This document shows positions 1 to 8,981 of a DNA stretch of 64,000 nucleotides, piece after piece. Location: assembly GCF_031082405.1 (NCBI RefSeq), contig NZ_JAVHJU010000051.1:186001-250000 (forward strand), read 5' to 3'. Under the pieces are notes generated by a model. The model searched no databases, was not told where the DNA came from, and saw only the letters and a list, made by a program, of their open reading frames with translations. Source of the DNA: Amycolatopsis sp. A133 (lineage in GTDB: Bacteria > Actinomycetota > Actinomycetes > Mycobacteriales > Pseudonocardiaceae). Position 1 is the first letter of the stretch; each line of letters starts with the position of its first letter. The position numbers were made by a program, and so were the translations under genes.

Positions 1-1394
1 ACGCGGACCGGTTCAAGGCCGAGCCGCTCGGCGTGGTCCCGGACACCCCGAAGAAGCCGCCGGCCAACTGCATCGGCGCGGGCCCGGAGGCCGGGTTCTT
101 CTGCCAGTACGTCGAGGACTACCTGCTCAAGGCCAGCGGGATGACCAAGGACCAGCTCTACACCGGCGGCTACACGATCAAGAGCACGCTGGACGAGCGC
201 GCGAACCACGAGGCCAAGGTCTCGGCGGAGGCGCAGGTCAAGAAGACCCAGCCGTACGTGGCGAACACGTTGTCACTGGTGAAACCGGGCAAGGACCGGC
301 ACGAAGTGGTGGCGCTGGCCTCGAACCGCGACTACGGCCAGAACCAGGACGCGGGGCAGACGACGTACGCGCTGCCCACCGGCGTGTACAACACCGGTGG
401 TGCGGGGTCGACGTACAAGATCTTCACCACGGCGGCGGCGCTGGACAAGGGGGTCGCCGGGATCTTCACGCCGGTCCAGGTGCCGGAGACCTACGTCTCG
501 CGCGTGTACTCCGGTGGTGGGGAGAACTGCCCGCCGACCGGGCCGCCGCTGCGCTCCCGCTGGTACTGCGTCGGCAACGCCGCCGACTACAGCCGCATCG
601 CCCAGGGCGCGACGGTGCAGACCGCGCTGGCGACGTCGCCGAACACCACGTTCGTCGAGCTCGAAGACCGGCTCGGCAGCACGGCACCGGGCATCGACAT
701 GGCCAAGCGGCTCGGCATGCGCGACACGATGGCGAGCAACGTCGGCGGCGGAACGGTCGACCCGAAGGCGGACAAGGCGGAGAAGAGCCAGAGCCAGGCC
801 GAGTACTACGGCCCCCGGGGCGGCTGGCCGGGCTTCGGCGCGTTCACCCTGGGCTTCAGCCCGCTGAGCGGCTTGGAGCTGGGCAACGTCGCGGCGACCA
901 TCCTCTCCGGTGGCGTCTGGTGCCCGCCGACGCCGATCGCCGGCGTGACCGACCGCAACGGGAAGCCGGTGCCGGTCAAGGAAGCTCCCTGCGAGCAGGC
1001 CGTGCCCGAGGCGCTGGCGAACACCCTGGCCGTGGGCATGAGCAAGGACGACCAGCCGGGCGGCACTTCGTTCGCGGCGGCCAACGGCGTCGGCTGGAAC
1101 CGCCCGATGATCGGCAAGACGGGCACGACCCAGGGCAACGTCTCGGCGACCTTCGTCGGCGGCACCCCGCAGCTGGCGGGCGCGGCCATGACGTTCAAGT
1201 TCGGCGGCGGCCAGGGCGGTATCTGCGACGCCGGCCCCGGCAACGTCCGGGTGTGCCCGAGCGGGAACATCTTCGGTGGCAAGTCCCCGGCCCGCACGTG
1301 GTTCGGCGCGATGAAGAACATCCTCGACGGCAGCCAGCCGGTCATGCAGCTGCCACCGCCGGACCCGAAGTACATGGGCGGCGGCGCACGCTAG
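1..1394 (+). CDS. class A penicillin-binding protein (transpeptidase part, 5' end outside window)
   Basis: Cross-links peptidoglycan at the outer face of the membrane. The reading frame is open from base 3, so the gene starts upstream and only the C-terminal ~460 residues are seen. The three penicillin-binding motifs are in order: S-x-x-K as STYK (bases 408-419), S-x-N as SPN (636-644) and KTG in GKTGTT (1116-1124). A Pro/Gly-rich tail ends the protein, as in actinobacterial PonA-type enzymes. The missing N-terminal part would hold the membrane anchor and glycosyltransferase domain; that it is class A rather than class B is inferred from the inserts between motifs and the tail. It converges on the next gene across a hairpin. 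Confidence 0.9.
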   Translation, partial: ADRFKAEPLGVVPDTPKKPPANCIGAGPEAGFFCQYVEDYLLKASGMTKDQLYTGGYTIKSTLDERANHEAKVSAEAQVKKTQPYVANTLSLVKPGKDRHEVVALASNRDYGQNQDAGQTTYALPTGVYNTGGAGSTYKIFTTAAALDKGVAGIFTPVQVPETYVSRVYSGGGENCPPTGPPLRSRWYCVGNAADYSRIAQGATVQTALATSPNTTFVELEDRLGSTAPGIDMAKRLGMRDTMASNVGGGTVDPKADKAEKSQSQAEYYGPRGGWPGFGAFTLGFSPLSGLELGNVAATILSGGVWCPPTPIAGVTDRNGKPVPVKEAPCEQAVPEALANTLAVGMSKDDQPGGTSFAAANGVGWNRPMIGKTGTTQGNVSATFVGGTPQLAGAAMTFKFGGGQGGICDAGPGNVRVCPSGNIFGGKSPARTWFGAMKNILDGSQPVMQLPPPDPKYMGGGAR

Positions 1395-1413
1395 GCACCG
1401 GCTGAAAGCGGTA

Positions 1414-1447
1414 CCGAGCTGCCCGGTCAGGAACCGGGGCAGCTCGG
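1414..1447. terminator. hairpin between convergent genes
   Basis: An 11-bp perfect inverted repeat (CCGAGCTGCCC at 1414-1424 against 1437-1447) lies just past the PBP stop and overlaps the last codons of the convergent gene. No T-run follows, which is common for high-GC actinobacterial terminators. Confidence 0.5.
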
Positions 1448-1837
1448 CAGCCGGTCGTACCGCACGGACCCCGGCCCGCCGGCACGCGGGACGGCGAAGG
1501 AATAGCAGACGTGGTCCGGGTCCGGTGACACCAGCTGGACGATCACCGTGGTCTCCGCGCCGTCCCGCTCGATCCGGGTGGCCGCGGCGCCGGAGACCGC
1601 CGCCGCCTGGCGCAGCGAGGCGTCCTGTGCTCGTTCGGACGGGCTCAGCGCCTCGAACCGGGCGGCGATCTCCGGTGTCTCCGTGCCGACCACGTGCGGC
1701 TGCGTGACCTGGTCCTGAACCCGGGCCGGGACGACGGTGAAGAGCAGCAGGACTCCCGCGGCTCCGGCCAGCACCACGCCGATGAGCACCCGGAAGACCA
1801 CGCTCAGCGGCTTCGCCCGCCGTCCCGGTTCGGTCAT
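1427..1837 (-). CDS. small membrane-anchored protein of unknown function
   Basis: 136 residues. A short basic N-terminus precedes one hydrophobic segment (about residues 13-36), then an extracytoplasmic domain of ~100 residues with two cysteines (in HVCYSF and LPSCPGS) that could form a disulfide. I do not recognise the family. It starts only four bases from the stop of the upstream SGNH-hydrolase gene on the same strand, so the two are probably co-transcribed and may act together at the cell surface. Both the operon and the surface role are inferences. Confidence 0.7.
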   Translation of the reverse strand: MTEPGRRAKPLSVVFRVLIGVVLAGAAGVLLLFTVVPARVQDQVTQPHVVGTETPEIAARFEALSPSERAQDASLRQAAAVSGAAATRIERDGAETTVIVQLVSPDPDHVCYSFAVPRAGGPGSVRYDRLPSCPGS

Positions 1838-1841
1838 CTCG

Positions 1842-4800
1842 TCAGCTCGGGTAATGGAGCTGGGCCAGCCGCTTTTCCACCACCTGAGCGTAGCCCGTCG
1901 TGCCCGCCGTGTTGGGGTGGAACATCTCCCGGCTCAGGCACGCGCCGCCCAGGATGTCCCAGAAGCAGAACGGCGAAGGGTTGTCGCCGTTGTGGAAGTC
2001 GCCCTCGCCGTTGGGGCCGATGACGATCTTGTTGATCCACTCCGGGTCGTCGCAGCCGCCGTGGCCGACGAAGTCGCCGATCGGGTCGGCCGCGTCCACC
2101 TTGATGCCCTCCCCCTGCAGCTGGGTGACGACCTCGGCTTCCTTGTCACGGGCGTAGTTGGTCAGTTCGGCGATCGCGTGCACCTCGGACAGGTCGAAGT
2201 ACCAGGAGCTCCCGCACTTCACCGTGCGGCTCAACGGTTCCGGGTACGCCGTCAGCACGATGCGCGCGTTCGGCGCTTCGCCGCGGATGGCACGGATCGT
2301 GTCGGCGATCCGGGTCTTCGTGCGGTCGAAGATGGCCTTGTACTTCGGCAGGTACTCGTCGTCGGCGCAGTTGGTCGGGTACGCGCAGTCCATCAGGGCG
2401 TTGACGAACGCGTTTTCGTCGTTCCCGCCGATCGTCAAGGTCACCAGGGTCGTCTCCGGCGTGAGCACCCCGGAGGCCACCTGGTTGATCTCGTGGAACT
2501 GGCCGTCGCCCTTCTCGTACTGCTCCGGGTGGATCCACGACGTCGGGATCGAGCCCGCACCGTTCCACCGCCCGGACACGTTCCACGTCCACGCGCCGGA
2601 ACACGCGACGAACCCGAGTTCGTTGTTCGTGTTCCACTGGTCGGACAGCGTGCCCAGCGACCCGCCCGAGCCGGGGAGCACCATCTTGCGCGGCCACGCG
2701 TCGGCGCTGCGGCGGCAGGCGTTCCACTCGGAGTTGCCGTGGTTGGCGTCGGATTCGCGCGAATAGTTCCCGGCTCCCTCGCCCGACGAATACGAGTCAC
2801 CCAGTGCGGCGACGATGTTCACCGGCTTGCCCGGCAGCGGCTGGAACGCGATCGCGTCCCAGGCGACGTCGAGGTCGCCGGTGCCGTCCTCGGTCAGCGA
2901 GCTCAGCGAAACGCTCGGCCGCCCGGCGAACGGGTACACCCCGATCGACACCCAGCCGTTGCGCTGGATCTGCTGGTTGAGGTAGCGGTGCCGGCGCTGC
3001 CCGTCGCCCAGGTTGATGTCGTAGCGCGCCTGCTGGGTCTGCGCGCCGACGTCCGGCAGGTGCACCATGACCCGCGCCCACGCGGTGAGCGGGCTCGCCA
3101 GCGTCCAGGTGCCGGTCACCTTCAGCCTGCCGCCCTCGACGGCGGACGTGCGGGTGTGGCCGAAGTAGAAGTGACCGCCGAAGCCGCCGCCGAGCTGGTG
3201 CGTGTCCACCTTGCCCGGGTAGTGCCCGGTGCCGTCGTCGGCGTAGCTCAGCTGGAAGCTGCCCGCGTTGTCCCAGGTCTGGGTGCAGTTGTTCCGGACC
3301 GGCGGCGCGCCGTTGGCGTCGTCGACGATCAGCGCCCCCGCGGGCAGCCCGGCCGTTTTGCAGTTCGGCGGGTAGCTGTCGGCGTCCTCCTGGTAGGCGT
3401 AGCCGGGGTCGAACCGGAGCAGTTCGTAACCGCACGAGGAATCGCAGTCCGGCTTCCAGGTGTTCGACTGGTGGTACCAGCACTTGAGGTCGAACTTCCC
3501 GTCCGTCTTGTGCGCGCACGGACCGGCCGGTTCGCCGACGACGTTGGCCGGGTCGTCGGGGCCCGTGCCCGCGTAGTCCGGCACGTTCTTCTCGCCGGGG
3601 TGGCATTCGTTGCCGGCGTCGCAGAACTGGGTCACCGGCGGCTTGACCGCGATCCGGTTGTCCACGGTGTTCCACCACGACGGCCGGAAGCCGGCGACCA
3701 TGGTGCCCGGGGTCTCGATCAGGTTGACCGGGTGCCCGGCCCAGCCGAGCACCTTCTCCGGGTACGGCCAGTACTGCGGGTGCGCCGCGTCGGCGTACGA
3801 ATACTCGAGGAACGGCAGCCTGCTGTCGAGGAAGCGCGGGTTCGCGGGGTTGTTGCCCCAGCCGAGCCCCCACGGCGCCGACCCCGACGCGGGGTGGAAA
3901 CCGGAGTTGTAGGCCCAGATCGCGAAGAACCAGTTCTCGATCCGGGAGACGTCGCCGTTGTTGACGACGAGGTTCGCCGCACGCACCTCGTTCCACTTGT
4001 TCGAGATGATCTGGGCGCCGGCGGCCACGTTCGCGGCGAAGTCCAGGGCCACGGCCCGCTGCGTCTGGTACGGCCACGCCGTGTCACCGGGGCCCTTTTC
4101 CTTGCCCGCCAAGCGCATGTGGTCGGTCACCTGCGTGACGCCGTACCCGCAATCGGCCTCCGCCCAGTCGATCGTCCAGTCGTCGGCCGCGTTGCCGTTG
4201 TAGTAGTCGATGCCGTAGTAGTTGCCGATCAGCGGGTTGCCGGTGGTCCCGGGCACCGAGGACCGCGCGGCCTGCCACATGTTCGACTCCTGCGCGGTGA
4301 TCCCGAGCATCACCTGCGCGGGCACGAACCCGCCACCGGCCAGCTCCACCTTGGGGAACAGGCCCTGCGGTGTGTAGGCCGGCATGCCGAGGTTCTTCCA
4401 GTTCGCCGGGCGCTGGACCGTCAGCGCGCCGCGGACGGCCTGGTCGACCGCCCATTCGACCTGGCGGGGCTTGGGCTGCATCGCCTGGTTGCGCGGGTCG
4501 GTGCGCGGCACGCTGCAGTAGCGGTCGGCGGAGTCGGCCGGGTCGGTGGGGTCGCCGTTGGTGGTCGCCCCGGCCGGAGCGCCGCCCGGTGCCGGGCTCG
4601 GCACGCGGCCCGCGCCGGACGCGGTGCCCGTTCCGGCGGCGAGCGTGACCCGCTTGCGGGTGGGCAGCACCGTCGCGGTGATGTCGACCGCCTGCGCGCC
4701 CGCGGGCGCCACCCGCGGGTCGGGTGCGCCCGGCTTGACCACCTCGGTGACGGCGAGCCGTCCCTCGGTGGAGACCGTCGTGTCCTTCGGCACGTCGAGC

Positions 4801-5780
4801 AGCGAAACGGCGGCGGGGAGCGCCGCGCCCGAGGTCTTCTTCGCGCCCGTGACGTAGACCCGGCCACCCCGGCCCGACGTCACGCCGAGGTCGGTCCGCA
4901 CGCCGGAAGCGAGCGTCCTGGTGGTCACCGATCCGTCGCCGGCGATCACGGCCCGGCGGGCCTTGGCGTTGCGCGACCCGTCGTGGTCGAGGTAGACCAC
5001 CCCGCCGTCGGCGTCGGCGGCGAGCGCGTAGGGCACCCCGGACGCGGGCGCGACCCGTTGCAGGACACCGGTTTCGGTGACCCGGACGAGCGCGTCCTTG
5101 GTGGCCCCGATCAGGCCGTGCGCGGTCGGCACCGCCGACGTCAGCTGGCCGGCGACGTCGACGGGCGCGGCGATCTTGCCCGAGGCGGCGTCCAGGCGAA
5201 GCAGCCTGGTCTTCCCGAGGTCTTCGTCGCCGGCCTGCGTGAGCACGACGGAGTCGCCGGTGCCGCAGGACGGGTTGAAGTAGGCGAGGCTGGTCCGGAC
5301 CGGCAGCTTCCGCACCGCACCGGTGTCGAGGTCGACGACGGCGGTGAAGGCGCCGCGGTCGAAGAGCTCGGTCTTGTTGGTGAAGGTACGCGGGGCGTAC
5401 GCGACGACCGCGCGGTGGGCCGATCCGGTCACGCAGACGTTGCCGATCCACATGTCGGCGTCGAAGCCGGGCTCGGAAAGCGTGGCGGCCGTGCGCCATT
5501 CGTACGCTTTCGCCTCGTCGGCGACCAGGAGGTGGAAGCCGTCCGCGTCCCCGCTGGTCGTCCAGGCCCGGTCGGTGGAGCGTTCCCAGCCCGCGGCACG
5601 ATCTCCGGCCGCAACGCTGCGGACGCCCGTTCGCGGTGCGGTTGCTGCCCGGATGTCCGTTTCCGGGCCCGGAAACTGACCGTTCGGCGCGGCCGAAGCC
5701 GGCGCGGAAACAGCTGCGGTGACCGAAATCGCGGCCGCGAACGCGGCCGCCCATCGGAGCCGCGGACGACTGGCTCTCAC
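1842..5780 (-). CDS. giant secreted multidomain SGNH/GDSL hydrolase
   Basis: 1312 residues. I chose the GTG at 5780 because an AGGGGGA ribosome site lies five bases upstream and a Sec signal peptide follows directly (basic start, Ala-rich core, ASA-APN cleavage site); an upstream ATG at 5846 has neither. Domains by reading: a repetitive region of beta-propeller character (~30-400), a Pro/Gly/Ala linker, a lysozyme/SLT-like region (~460-640, with ITAQESNMW and YGVTQV), a Cys-rich stretch, a golvesin-like domain (~880-985, ending DVAWDAIAFQP), and an SGNH esterase (~985-1312) with GDS in ALGDSYSSGEG, GGND, and a C-terminal HPNTAG carrying the catalytic His. Substrate unknown; cell wall or polysaccharide is plausible. 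Unusually long for this family. Confidence 0.85.
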   Translation of the reverse strand: MRASRPRLRWAAAFAAAISVTAAVSAPASAAPNGQFPGPETDIRAATAPRTGVRSVAAGDRAAGWERSTDRAWTTSGDADGFHLLVADEAKAYEWRTAATLSEPGFDADMWIGNVCVTGSAHRAVVAYAPRTFTNKTELFDRGAFTAVVDLDTGAVRKLPVRTSLAYFNPSCGTGDSVVLTQAGDEDLGKTRLLRLDAASGKIAAPVDVAGQLTSAVPTAHGLIGATKDALVRVTETGVLQRVAPASGVPYALAADADGGVVYLDHDGSRNAKARRAVIAGDGSVTTRTLASGVRTDLGVTSGRGGRVYVTGAKKTSGAALPAAVSLLDVPKDTTVSTEGRLAVTEVVKPGAPDPRVAPAGAQAVDITATVLPTRKRVTLAAGTGTASGAGRVPSPAPGGAPAGATTNGDPTDPADSADRYCSVPRTDPRNQAMQPKPRQVEWAVDQAVRGALTVQRPANWKNLGMPAYTPQGLFPKVELAGGGFVPAQVMLGITAQESNMWQAARSSVPGTTGNPLIGNYYGIDYYNGNAADDWTIDWAEADCGYGVTQVTDHMRLAGKEKGPGDTAWPYQTQRAVALDFAANVAAGAQIISNKWNEVRAANLVVNNGDVSRIENWFFAIWAYNSGFHPASGSAPWGLGWGNNPANPRFLDSRLPFLEYSYADAAHPQYWPYPEKVLGWAGHPVNLIETPGTMVAGFRPSWWNTVDNRIAVKPPVTQFCDAGNECHPGEKNVPDYAGTGPDDPANVVGEPAGPCAHKTDGKFDLKCWYHQSNTWKPDCDSSCGYELLRFDPGYAYQEDADSYPPNCKTAGLPAGALIVDDANGAPPVRNNCTQTWDNAGSFQLSYADDGTGHYPGKVDTHQLGGGFGGHFYFGHTRTSAVEGGRLKVTGTWTLASPLTAWARVMVHLPDVGAQTQQARYDINLGDGQRRHRYLNQQIQRNGWVSIGVYPFAGRPSVSLSSLTEDGTGDLDVAWDAIAFQPLPGKPVNIVAALGDSYSSGEGAGNYSRESDANHGNSEWNACRRSADAWPRKMVLPGSGGSLGTLSDQWNTNNELGFVACSGAWTWNVSGRWNGAGSIPTSWIHPEQYEKGDGQFHEINQVASGVLTPETTLVTLTIGGNDENAFVNALMDCAYPTNCADDEYLPKYKAIFDRTKTRIADTIRAIRGEAPNARIVLTAYPEPLSRTVKCGSSWYFDLSEVHAIAELTNYARDKEAEVVTQLQGEGIKVDAADPIGDFVGHGGCDDPEWINKIVIGPNGEGDFHNGDNPSPFCFWDILGGACLSREMFHPNTAGTTGYAQVVEKRLAQLHYPS

Positions 5781-6001
5781 TGATCCCCCTAGGTGCGCGG
5801 GTGCGCGGGTGCACGAATTGCCCACACGGAAACACCGCGCCGGCAACGGACGCGGTCCAGACCACAGCGATGAATGGCCGGCAGCTGGTGCCGGCCCGCC
5901 CCCTCTCCAGAGGTATTTAGCCAGCTCGCCAGACGGCGATCAATACGCTGCCCGGGTGATCAGCACCGCGACTACCAGCGACGATGCCGCGGCTGGTGCG
6001 C

Positions 6002-7735
6002 TCAGGAGCGGGCCATCGTCGTGAGGATCTGCTCGTTCCACCAGTAGTAGAGCTTGTCGAGCTTGTCGACGTCGGTGACCTTTGTGGACAGCAGGATGCC
6101 GGCCAGCAGGCTCTCGCCGTCCGTCCACACCAGCTGGGCCGGCTCGCCGAGGAAACACGTCAGGAAGTCGCCGGGCAGCGGGTTCGGCGTCTCCGCGCGG
6201 TAGTACGTGCCCCAGATCTTCGGCACCTTCTTCGGGCGGCACGCGCCTTGGGCGTCGTTGCGGGTCAAGCCCTGCGTTTTCACGATGTCCTGGAAGAAGG
6301 CGTTCATCGAGCCGGCGTCGGCGAACCGCAGGATGCGGGCGCCGGTCGGCTGCTCGAGGATGACGTTGCCGGACCGGACGTCACCGACCGTCGAGTCCGT
6401 GCACTCGACGGCGGCCACCGCGCCACCGGACGGCGCTGCGTCGGTGCACGTCCCTCCCTTGTAGACAATGGGCAGGGCGTCGTGGAGCTTGGTGTCGTGC
6501 GGCGGCGGCTTCGATTCCGAAGTGGACGGAGGAGCCGAGGTCTCCGTCTCCGGCGACGGTTCCGTTGGCGGCGAAGGGCTCCCGCTGGTGGAGGTGGGGT
6601 TCGTCGGTCCCGGTCCGGCCGTCTGCGTCGTCCTGTCCCGCGTCACCACGTACGTGATCACCAGCGCGACCACGACGATCCCCGCCAGCGCGGCGCACAG
6701 CGCGATCCAGCGGTTCCGCTGCGACTTCGGCGGCCCGGACGCGGCGGGCGCCACCTTGCCGGACGGCCCGGTGAACCGCACGGGCGGCCGCGGACCCGTC
6801 GGCGGACCCGGGTGGTACCCCGTCGGCGGCCCCATCGGGATCGGCCCGGACGACGTGGGCGGTGGCGGCGGCTGTGTCACCGGGCCCGGCAGGGTTTTCT
6901 GCCACGTCGGGATCGGCGGTGCCGGCGCGGTCACGGCCGCGCGGACGGCGTCGGCGAACGCCCCCGCCGTCGGGTACCGGTCGGCGGGGTTCTTCGCCAT
7001 GCCGTGCGCCACCACGGCGTCCAAGGCGGCCGGCAGGCCCGGCCGCAGCCGGGACGGCAGCGGCGGCGGCGCGGTCAGGTGCGCACCCATCTGCGCGGCC
7101 GCGCCCTCGGCCGGGAACGGGCGGCGACCCGTGAGGCACTCGAAGAACACGCACGCGAGCGCGTAGACGTCGACGAGCCCGGTGATCGGGGCGTCGCCGA
7201 AGCGCTCCGGCGCCATGTAGTCGAGGGTGCCGATCACGTTGCCGGTACCGGTGATCGACGTCCCTTCGGCGGTCATCGACCGCGCGATGCCGAAGTCGAC
7301 GAGGTACACGAAGTCCGCGTTCGTGACGAGCACGTTCGACGGCTTGACGTCGCGGTGCACCAGGCCGTCCGCATGGGCTGCGTCGAGCGCGCCCGCGACC
7401 TGGGCCACGATCGCGGCGGCCCGCGCGGGCTCGAGCGGGCCGTCCTCCAGGAGCTCCTTCAGGTCGCGGCCCTCGACGAGCCGCATGTCGAGGTACAGGC
7501 GGCCGTCGATCTCGCCGTAGGCGTGGATCGGGATCACGTGCGGTTCCCGCAGCCGCGCGACGATCTGCGACTCCCGGCGGAAGCGCGCGCGGAAGGCTTC
7601 GTCGGTGACGAACGGGTCGGACAGCAGCTTCAGCGCGACGACGCGGTCGTGCGCCGTGTCGTAGGCGCGGTGGACCTCGCCCATGCCACCGCGGCCGAGC
7701 AGGCCTTCGATCCGGTACGGCCCGAACTGCTCCAT
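6002..7735 (-). CDS. transmembrane serine/threonine protein kinase
   Basis: 577 residues, PknB-like eukaryotic-type kinase. The N-terminal catalytic domain has the glycine loop GRGGMGEV, ATP-binding Lys36, catalytic HRD at 127-129 in VHRDVKPSNVLV, and DFG at 147-149. A Pro-rich juxtamembrane stretch leads to one membrane helix (about 342-365) and a ~210-residue external part that starts Ser/Thr/Pro-rich and ends in a folded region with paired cysteines. There are no PASTA repeats, so the signal differs from PknB. The ATG at 7735 is used because the kinase fold begins at MEQFGPYRIE and GGGGAGA-like purines precede it. Not in an obvious operon. Confidence 0.92.
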   Translation of the reverse strand: MEQFGPYRIEGLLGRGGMGEVHRAYDTAHDRVVALKLLSDPFVTDEAFRARFRRESQIVARLREPHVIPIHAYGEIDGRLYLDMRLVEGRDLKELLEDGPLEPARAAAIVAQVAGALDAAHADGLVHRDVKPSNVLVTNADFVYLVDFGIARSMTAEGTSITGTGNVIGTLDYMAPERFGDAPITGLVDVYALACVFFECLTGRRPFPAEGAAAQMGAHLTAPPPLPSRLRPGLPAALDAVVAHGMAKNPADRYPTAGAFADAVRAAVTAPAPPIPTWQKTLPGPVTQPPPPPTSSGPIPMGPPTGYHPGPPTGPRPPVRFTGPSGKVAPAASGPPKSQRNRWIALCAALAGIVVVALVITYVVTRDRTTQTAGPGPTNPTSTSGSPSPPTEPSPETETSAPPSTSESKPPPHDTKLHDALPIVYKGGTCTDAAPSGGAVAAVECTDSTVGDVRSGNVILEQPTGARILRFADAGSMNAFFQDIVKTQGLTRNDAQGACRPKKVPKIWGTYYRAETPNPLPGDFLTCFLGEPAQLVWTDGESLLAGILLSTKVTDVDKLDKLYYWWNEQILTTMARS

Positions 7736-7856
7736 CGTTCTCCCCAAGCCCCCCGGCTCGAAACCCGTGACAACCGGGCCGACGCAGATGCTAAGCGGCA
7801 GGTTCCCCGAAACGGCGGTGAAGTCACCCAACCGTTGAGCACGTATCCTGGACCTC

Positions 7857-8837
7857 GTGAGCACGCTCAGTAACACAAGCACGTCGGGGGCCACGGCGAA
7901 GCGCCTCGCCGCGGGGACGCTCGCGCTCGGTGCGGCGACCCTTGGTTACGCCGTCGGCATCGAACGCCGCCACTGGACCCTCCGCACCGCCGAACTGCCG
8001 GTGCTGGCGCCCGGATCCCGGCCGTTCACGGTCCTGCACGTCTCGGACCTGCACATGCTGCCGGGCCACCACAGCAAGCAGCGCTGGGTCGCCGCGCTCG
8101 ACGAGCTGAACCCCGACCTCGTCGTCAACACCGGTGACAACCTCTCGCACCGGACCGCGGTCCCGTCGGTGCTGCGCGCGCTGGGCCCGCTGCTCGACCG
8201 GCCCGGGGTGTTCGTCTTCGGCAGCAACGACTACTACGCGCCCAAGCCGAAGAACCCGGCCCGCTACCTGATGCCGCGGGGCAAGAAGAAGCGCATCCAC
8301 GGCGTCCAGCTGCCGTGGCGCGACCTGCGCGCGGCGTTCGTCGAGCACGGCTGGACCGACCTGACGCACGTCCGCCGCACGATCGACGTCGGCGGCCAGC
8401 GGGTGTTCGCGGCCGGCGTCGACGACCCGCACCTGCGCCGCGACCGCTACGCCGACATCGCGGGCCCGGCCGACAGCGGCGCGGCGCTCCGCATCGGCGT
8501 CACGCACTCGCCGGAGCCCCGGGTGCTGGACACGTTCGCCACGGACGGTTACGACCTGGTCCTGGCGGGCCACACCCACGGCGGTCAGCTCCGGCTCCCG
8601 GGTTACGGCGCGATCGTCACCAACTGTGACCTGGATCGCAGCCGGGCACGCGGGGCCTCGCGGTGGGGCGCGCACATGTGGCTGCACGTGTCGGCCGGGC
8701 TGGGGACGTCACCCTGGGCACCCGCCCGGTTCGCGTGCCCACCCGAGGCGAGCCTGTTGACGCTGGTCCCGCGCGGATCGGGGTCGACGGAACCGCATAA
8801 GTCGGCCCCCCGGAAAGCCCGCGACACCGTCCGCTAG
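7857..8837 (+). CDS. metallophosphoesterase
   Basis: 326 residues. Calcineurin-type phosphoesterase with the metal-binding blocks in order: D-x-H in VLHVSDLHM, GD in NTGDN, GSND, and GHTHGG near the C-terminus. The N-terminus has a short hydrophobic stretch that may anchor it to the membrane. The GTG at 7857 is preceded by TATCCT at 7844-7849 but by no ribosome site, so the mRNA may be leaderless. Divergent from the kinase gene. This family acts on phosphodiester or phosphomonoester bonds; the substrate cannot be told from the sequence. Confidence 0.88.
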   Translation: MSTLSNTSTSGATAKRLAAGTLALGAATLGYAVGIERRHWTLRTAELPVLAPGSRPFTVLHVSDLHMLPGHHSKQRWVAALDELNPDLVVNTGDNLSHRTAVPSVLRALGPLLDRPGVFVFGSNDYYAPKPKNPARYLMPRGKKKRIHGVQLPWRDLRAAFVEHGWTDLTHVRRTIDVGGQRVFAAGVDDPHLRRDRYADIAGPADSGAALRIGVTHSPEPRVLDTFATDGYDLVLAGHTHGGQLRLPGYGAIVTNCDLDRSRARGASRWGAHMWLHVSAGLGTSPWAPARFACPPEASLLTLVPRGSGSTEPHKSAPRKARDTVR

Positions 8838-8866
8838 ACTTCTCCACGACCCGTTAAGCAGTACCT

Positions 8867-8940
8867 CGGGGTGTGGCGCAGCTTGGTAGCGTGCCTCGTT
8901 CGGGTCGAGGAGGTCGTGGGTTCGAATCCCGCCACCCCGA
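8867..8940 (+). tRNA. tRNA-Pro (CGG)
   Basis: 74 nt. The acceptor stem CGGGGTG pairs with CACCCCG, discriminator A at 8940; the anticodon stem CCTCG/CGAGG encloses loop TTCGGGT with anticodon CGG; the T-arm is GTGGG-TTCGAAT-CCCGC. CCA is not encoded. Confidence 0.97.
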
Positions 8941-8945
8941 CGAGT

Positions 8946-8975
8946 AAGAGCCGGTGTCTTCGGACACCGGCTCTT
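8946..8975 (+). terminator. terminator after tRNA-Pro
   Basis: A perfect 13-bp stem (arm AAGAGCCGGTGTC at 8946-8958) with a UUCG tetraloop, starting six bases after the tRNA and ending seven bases before the convergent methyltransferase stop. It can serve both directions. Confidence 0.9.
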
Positions 8976-8981
8976 CTGGTT

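Noticed and set aside
1737..5783. A 1348-residue open frame on the plus strand opposite the SGNH gene
   Set aside because: It is low-complexity Arg/Val/Gly translation, a shadow of high-GC codon bias. The minus strand has a signal peptide, a ribosome site and family motifs.
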